NCBI GenBank assembly: GCA_035506215.1
Contig: DATJPW010000079.1
Location: 1-56,630 of the forward strand
Length of the DNA: 56,630 nt
Direction of reading: 5' to 3'
From: DATJPW01 sp035506215
GTDB lineage: Bacteria > Desulfobacterota > Desulfomonilia > Desulfomonilales > Desulfomonilaceae
The first letter of the stretch is position 1. Each line of letters begins with the position of its first letter. The translations under genes were made by a program, and so were the position numbers. Below the pieces are notes generated by a model. It saw only the letters and a program-made list of their open reading frames with translations. It did not search any database and had not been told where the DNA came from. Of this stretch, positions 53,082 to 56,630 are shown piece after piece.

Positions 53082-53717
53082 ATGGTCGCGGGATTCGGGG
53101 CGAAGGTGGTCAAGGAAATAACCGGCGTGTCGCGCATGCAATTGCAACATTGGGATAGAACTGGAATCGTGCGGCCATCTGTAAAGATCGGGACTGGAAA
53201 AGGGTCGAGACGAGAATATTCTTTCAAGGATTTGGTTCAACTCAAGGTCGCCAAAAAACTTAGGACTGAAGGAATCAGTCTCCAGAAGATTCGAAAAGCA
53301 CTAGAGTTCCTAAGAAGGAACTTCCCTGACATAAAGGCTCCCCTCGCGCAGCTCCGGTTTCTGACCAACGGAGTTGATATCTTTGTGCTCACTGAAGACC
53401 CAAACGTAATTCTTAATGCATTAAAAGGTCAGTTCGTGTTGTCCTTTGCCCTAGGAGAACTTATAAATGGACTCAGAGGCACAATCAAGAATCTAGCCGT
53501 GCCAAAAGAGGAGAAGGTTACGATAGGTGACAGACGATTTACCGCTGTTCTAACGCCGGACCTAGAAGACGGCGGATATGTCGTAACCTGCAAAGAGATT
53601 TCCGCTGCCATTTCTCAGGGAGAGTCAATTCAAGAGGCTTTGGATAACCTTGTGGATGCCATCGAGTTTTGTCTGCAAACCGAAGAAGAACTGACGAAGA
53701 GCCGAGTTCAGTTGTGA
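53082..53717 (+). CDS. MerR-type HTH fused to a HicB-like antitoxin domain
   Basis: 211 residues. The N-terminus is a MerR/HTH_17 domain (VVKEITGVSRMQLQHWDRTGIV, then REYSFKDLVQLKVAKKL); a middle segment (FLTNGVDIFVLTEDPNVILNAL) is not assigned; residues about 145-205 are a HicB fold (FTAVLTPDLEDGGYVVTCKE, SIQEALDNLVDAIEFCL). ATG 53082 behind GGGGGAAG is the best start, although the frame is open from 52983 inside hdrB. A HicA gene follows 209 bases later, so this is probably its antitoxin, with a DNA-binding head different from the usual XRE or ribbon-helix-helix domains of HicB. Confidence 0.78.
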   Translation: MVAGFGAKVVKEITGVSRMQLQHWDRTGIVRPSVKIGTGKGSRREYSFKDLVQLKVAKKLRTEGISLQKIRKALEFLRRNFPDIKAPLAQLRFLTNGVDIFVLTEDPNVILNALKGQFVLSFALGELINGLRGTIKNLAVPKEEKVTIGDRRFTAVLTPDLEDGGYVVTCKEISAAISQGESIQEALDNLVDAIEFCLQTEEELTKSRVQL

Positions 53718-53814
53718 AACAGACAAGAAGTAATTACATGATCCGTGTGCTCACCGTCGCGCCGGCTATCTGATAATTATTTTCACGCCTGCGAACAAAC
53801 TATCCACTTTTCTC

Positions 53815-53841
53815 TTGACGCAGCGACTTGCTGCGTAATAA
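53815..53841 (+). promoter_or_regulatory. hicA promoter with inverted-repeat operator
   Basis: TTGACG (53815-53820) is followed 15-17 bases later by an AT-rich -10 region (TAATAATT, 53836-53843). A perfect inverted repeat ACGCAG-cgacttg-CTGCGT (53818-53836) fills the spacer, which would let a bound dimer block the polymerase. Confidence 0.55.
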
Positions 53842-53926
53842 TTACTCACTAAGAATATATGTGTTGAGACGTTTCATCTCTTTTCAATGCACTAGTGGGA
53901 TAGTTTCCGACTTGTGACGAGGCAAG

Positions 53927-54127
53927 ATGAACCTAACCGCCAAACAATTGAAGAAAGTTGCTCATAGGCTAGGTTATCAAGTCAAAGAAGGAAAGAAGCA
54001 CTCATTAATTTACGGTCAGTCGCGACTCGTGGCCACTCTCCCCAGGGGCCGCATAAAGCCAGGAACGCTTGCGGCAATACTCAAACAAATGGGAATCAGC
54101 AAGGACGACTTGGCTGACTTGTTGTGA
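53927..54127 (+). CDS. hicA: HicA-type mRNA interferase toxin
   Basis: 66 residues, the usual HicA size, a double-stranded RNA-binding-like fold. The catalytic His is H25 (GKKHSLIYG), and the end LPRGRIKPGTLAAILKQMGIS is typical. GAGGCAAG lies just before the ATG. It sits downstream of the MerR-HicB protein rather than directly coupled to it. Confidence 0.83.
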   Translation: MNLTAKQLKKVAHRLGYQVKEGKKHSLIYGQSRLVATLPRGRIKPGTLAAILKQMGISKDDLADLL

Positions 54128-54244
54128 CTAGTTAGGCGTGCGGTGAAAGTCACCAAGATCGATGACTGCAAAGCGTCTCAGGATAAGGTGAGTCAAGAAA
54201 ATTGCGTCACACGAGAAAACGTGAACGAAGTACTTCTTTCTTCC

Positions 54245-54270
54245 CGGTCTCAGACTCCAGCCTGAGACCG
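54245..54270. terminator. Long hairpin between convergent genes
   Basis: CGGTCTCAG (54245-54253) pairs perfectly with CTGAGACCG (54262-54270) across an 8-base loop, between hicA (forward) and the VOC gene (reverse). No T run follows on either strand, so termination is plausible but not certain. Confidence 0.4.
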
Positions 54271-54281
54271 AGAAAAAGTTG

Positions 54282-54719
54282 TCACTTGCCGGCTTGCTCT
54301 TGGGCTCGCCTCGCGAGTTCTTCTGGACTCACGTCCTCTATATGTGTGGCAATCCACCAATTGTTCCCTGCGGGGTCTTGGACCGCGGCAGCTCGGTCGC
54401 CCCAGAACTGATTCGCGGGTTCCACAACTGATGTGCCGCCGGCAGCAAGGGCCGCGCGGTATGTGGCGTCCGTGTCGGGCACGTGCAGATAAAAGGATGC
54501 AGACGTGGGGGAATATTCTCCCATCACGTCGTCAATCATCAGAATCGAGTCGCCGATCTTGACCTCCGCGTGCATGATGTTTCCATTCGGCAGGGGCATT
54601 CGCATAAGCTCTGTTGCTCCAAACGCGGCCTTGAGAAATTCCAGCAACCTGGCTGCGCCCTTGACGTGCAGAAAGGGTGTAATTGTATGAAAACCCTCCG
54701 GTATCGGTTTCACGGCCAT
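54282..54719 (-). CDS. VOC superfamily (glyoxalase/PhnB-like) protein
   Basis: 145 residues. The paired beta-alpha-beta-beta-beta pattern of VOC proteins is visible: ITPFLHVKGAARLLEFLKAAFG, NGNIMHAEVKIGDSILMIDD, then SFYLHVPDTDATYRAALAAG and AAVQDPAGNNWWIATH. Function ranges from metal-dependent isomerase to drug binding, so no reaction is proposed. ATG 54719 has GAGGAGGAG upstream. It follows the nitroreductase gene after 11 bases on the same strand. Confidence 0.82.
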   Translation of the reverse strand: MAVKPIPEGFHTITPFLHVKGAARLLEFLKAAFGATELMRMPLPNGNIMHAEVKIGDSILMIDDVMGEYSPTSASFYLHVPDTDATYRAALAAGGTSVVEPANQFWGDRAAAVQDPAGNNWWIATHIEDVSPEELARRAQEQAGK

Positions 54720-54730
54720 AAGACTCCTCC

Positions 54731-55363
54731 TCAATAAGTGGCGATCACGATCTCGTCGTACGGTTTCCTCCAGTTTCGAGGCAGAAGCTGCTTGTTTTCA
54801 TCGAAGTGTCCCACAGCGATCAGCATCGGGACGAAGAAGTTCTTAGGGATGGAAAACTCCTCGACCACGCCGTCATGGTCAAAGCCGTCCATGGGATGAG
54901 TATCGATCCCAAGCTCTTTGGCGGCCAGCATTAAGGCGAGACCGAAGAACGCGGCGTTCTTGGCGGCAAAGGCCAACGACCTCATTTCATTCTCGCCGTA
55001 AAGCTGTTTTGATCCGTTCAAAAAATAGTCTCTCTGCTCCGGTTTCATGTATCCATTTTTCATAAAACTGTCCCAGACCTGTTCCACCGTGGGATGTCCT
55101 TCCTTGTAGCCGTCTTTATCAGCCAATACGATCAGGACAACCGGCGCTTGAGTCACTTTAAACTGGTCCCAGGCCCGCTTTCTCAAGCGAGCTTTGTCGG
55201 CCGGAGACCGGACCACAATCAGGTTCCAGGGTTGGAGGTTAAAAGAAGAGGGTATGAGTGTTGCCAGTTCCACCATCTTCCTGAGTTCCTCGTCACTGAC
55301 CGTCTTATTCGGATCGAAGTAATTAACTGACCTTCGGGTTTCCATGAGTTGTCGAAATTCCAT
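54731..55363 (-). CDS. Nitroreductase family protein
   Basis: 210 residues, FMN-dependent nitroreductase fold: METRRSVNYFDPNKTVSDEEL at the start, the FMN-binding SSFNLQPWNLIVVRS and the C-terminal AVGHFDE..LLPRNWRKPYDEIV. Members reduce nitro groups, quinones or enals with NAD(P)H. GGGAGG precedes the ATG at 55363. Probably the first gene of a two-gene unit with the VOC protein. Confidence 0.87.
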   Translation of the reverse strand: MEFRQLMETRRSVNYFDPNKTVSDEELRKMVELATLIPSSFNLQPWNLIVVRSPADKARLRKRAWDQFKVTQAPVVLIVLADKDGYKEGHPTVEQVWDSFMKNGYMKPEQRDYFLNGSKQLYGENEMRSLAFAAKNAAFFGLALMLAAKELGIDTHPMDGFDHDGVVEEFSIPKNFFVPMLIAVGHFDENKQLLPRNWRKPYDEIVIATY

Positions 55364-55447
55364 AATGAACCTCCCATAGCGATCATGACAAATCTAGAAA
55401 TGCTAAACTAGGGTTACACAAGGGCCTCGCATTCTTCGCGGCATAAT

Positions 55448-56083
55448 TCAGTACGCAACCGTCATCCGGCGGCCTAAGAAGCGAGGTTGCTCCAATTCAT
55501 CAAGGAAAGCGACCGCGAAGTCTTCCATGGAGATACGGCTCTCCCCTTTTTTGTCGGTAAGCAGCCGATCCGTCCCAATGCGATATTTTCCGGTTCGCTC
55601 ACCCGGCTGGATAAAGGCTGCGGGGCTCACGTAAGTCCAATCAAGATCAGCGGTTCGGAAAACCGCCAGTGCATCACGATGAGCCAGAGCGATCGCCCGC
55701 CATTCCTGGGGAAAGTCCGGGGTGTCCACCAATTGAACCCCTGGGGCTACTTCGAGGCTCCCGGCGCCACCTCCCACGATAAGGCGGCGAACACCCGCAC
55801 GTTTGAGGCCGTTGATAAGAGAGTGAGCAGCCTGCACCACGACCTGCGGACTCGCGCCGGCACTTGGACCGATAGCGCTGATAACCGCGTCATGGCCGGT
55901 CACGGTCGCGGCCACGCTCACGGGATCGCATACGTCACCCGTCACCGCAGTGAGCCGCTCGTGCGAGAATGGGACGCGAGCAGGGTCTCGGATGATCGCC
56001 GTAATCTCATGTCCACGCGAGAGCGCTTCCCGCGCAATTCGACTGCCGATACGGCCGCTGATGCCAAACAATGCCAGTTTCAT
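55448..56083 (-). CDS. NAD(P)-binding NmrA/YwnB-like oxidoreductase
   Basis: 211 residues. MKLALFGISGRIGSRIAREAL is the Rossmann dinucleotide motif; GDVCDPVSVAATVTGHDAVISAIG, RLIVGGGAGSLE and DWTYVSPAAFI are typical of the small atypical SDR group. The start is ATG 56083 behind GGGGGGAG; an in-frame ATG 90 bases upstream lacks a ribosome site. No obvious partner. Confidence 0.85.
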   Translation of the reverse strand: MKLALFGISGRIGSRIAREALSRGHEITAIIRDPARVPFSHERLTAVTGDVCDPVSVAATVTGHDAVISAIGPSAGASPQVVVQAAHSLINGLKRAGVRRLIVGGGAGSLEVAPGVQLVDTPDFPQEWRAIALAHRDALAVFRTADLDWTYVSPAAFIQPGERTGKYRIGTDRLLTDKKGESRISMEDFAVAFLDELEQPRFLGRRMTVAY

Positions 56084-56446
56084 GAACGGCTCCCCCCTTT
56101 TGAGGACAAGTTGACATTGTCCATTAGACAAGAAAACCGTGCCAAAAGTTCTTTTTAGCACTGACGCGGACACTCATCACGCTTTTATTGTAACCCGATG
56201 ACAAATCGCGAAAATAAGCAGGCAAACTTCACGGGTTACCAAGAGTTTTGGGCCGTTCCAGCAACCCCTCTATCATGTGTCGAAAAATCTCGGTCGGCTT
56301 TGGTCACCGTAAAGCTCTTGAGAGCGTGTAGGCGAAGCCGGCCTATGCAAGACACTATTGATTCGGTATTGTTCAAGTGTTACAGCATATCAGACAATGA
56401 CGCGGAGTACATCGAACAGCGTCTCAAGGAGCGGAGGGCGCTAAAC
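56084..56446. other. Intergenic region upstream of the last gene
   Basis: No gene is assigned to these 363 bases. One forward frame is open from before 56198 into the nucleotidyltransferase gene; the part from 56345 (IDSVLFKCYSISDNDAEYIE) looks protein-like and may be a remnant of another protein or an N-terminal extension. Confidence 0.4.
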
Positions 56447-56630
56447 ATGAGCCGTGAAGAGATCCTCATGAAATTACAAGAAAATCGTGAAACCATTCGC
56501 CGCTTCGGCGTGCGCCGCCTCGGGATTTTTGGATCCTATGCCCGCGATGAGCAGACGGAAGCCAGCGACATGGATTTTCTTGTGGAGTTCGAGAAAAAGA
56601 CATTTAACAATTACATGGACTTGAAGTTTT
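56447..56630 (+). CDS. MntA-like nucleotidyltransferase, N-terminal part
   Basis: The frame runs off the window end after 61 residues. G-S-X10-D-X-D is present at G29, S30, D41 and D43 (FGSYARDEQTEASDMDF). It is a second, diverged member of the family represented at 5264-5554. ATG 56447 with GGAGCGGAGGG upstream is the likely start, though the frame is open further upstream. A HepT gene would be expected just outside the window. Confidence 0.8.
   Translation, partial: MSREEILMKLQENRETIRRFGVRRLGIFGSYARDEQTEASDMDFLVEFEKKTFNNYMDLKF

Overview
The window looks like chromosomal DNA of a strictly anaerobic deltaproteobacterium (Desulfobacterota, Desulfomonile/Syntrophobacter-like). This is inferred from gene content only: three ferredoxin-dependent 2-oxoacid oxidoreductases, a soluble HdrABC/MvhD set, an Mvh-type [NiFe] hydrogenase, an AOR-family tungsten/molybdenum enzyme and a probable sigma-54 promoter. 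No rRNA, tRNA, CRISPR array, integrase or phage gene was seen.

Layout. 1-4674: end of a cupin gene, then a pyruvate/phenylglyoxylate-type oxidoreductase operon whose electron-transfer subunit is a GltD-like flavoprotein fused to a ferredoxin. 4744-5554: a cloverleaf-shaped palindromic repeat and a MntA-HepT toxin-antitoxin pair. 5648-8682: M32 carboxypeptidase, a small membrane protein and a secreted proline-rich protein. 8982-12139: an OFA-like MFS transporter and an aldehyde:ferredoxin oxidoreductase family enzyme. 12567-14828: a 22-repeat ankyrin protein. 15110-20392: sigma-54-type promoter, GltD-like flavoprotein, MvhD, hydrogenase small and large subunits and the maturation protease. 20586-25522: a complete branched-chain amino-acid type ABC transporter. 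25519-27491: REP sequences with their RAYT transposase, a truncated DUF2848 gene and a HigBA toxin-antitoxin module. 27547-30485: second 2-oxoacid oxidoreductase (delta-alpha-beta-gamma). 30505-34150: a VWA membrane protein, the RNase P RNA gene (reverse strand) and a secreted thioredoxin-like proline-rich protein. 34251-39162 (reverse): a NusG paralogue and a tightly packed five-gene operon (RibD-type reductase, medium-chain dehydrogenase, PTPS-like protein, glycosyltransferase, methyltransferase). 39399-43492: tsaE, aspartokinase, citramalate synthase and a ComEA-like helix-hairpin-helix protein. 43729-45489: a frameshifted CPBP protease and a TPR protein. 45680-52986: another REP pair, then a third 2-oxoacid oxidoreductase in one run with HdrA-MvhD, HdrC and HdrB. 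53082-54127: a MerR-HicB fusion and HicA. 54282-56083: VOC protein, nitroreductase and an NAD-binding reductase (reverse). 56447-end: start of a second MntA-type nucleotidyltransferase.

How the genes work together. The dominant theme is low-potential electron handling. Oxidative decarboxylation of 2-oxoacids (three loci) and aldehyde oxidation (AOR) would reduce ferredoxin; the GltD-like flavoproteins would connect ferredoxin to NAD(P)H, the hydrogenase to H2, and the HdrABC-MvhD unit to a disulfide or similar acceptor. The amino-acid transporter lies between the hydrogenase operon and the second oxidoreductase, so amino-acid derived 2-oxoacids are plausible substrates. The least explained set is the RibD/MDR/PTPS/GT/methyltransferase operon, which reads like a biosynthetic pathway for a glycosylated, methylated pterin-like compound.
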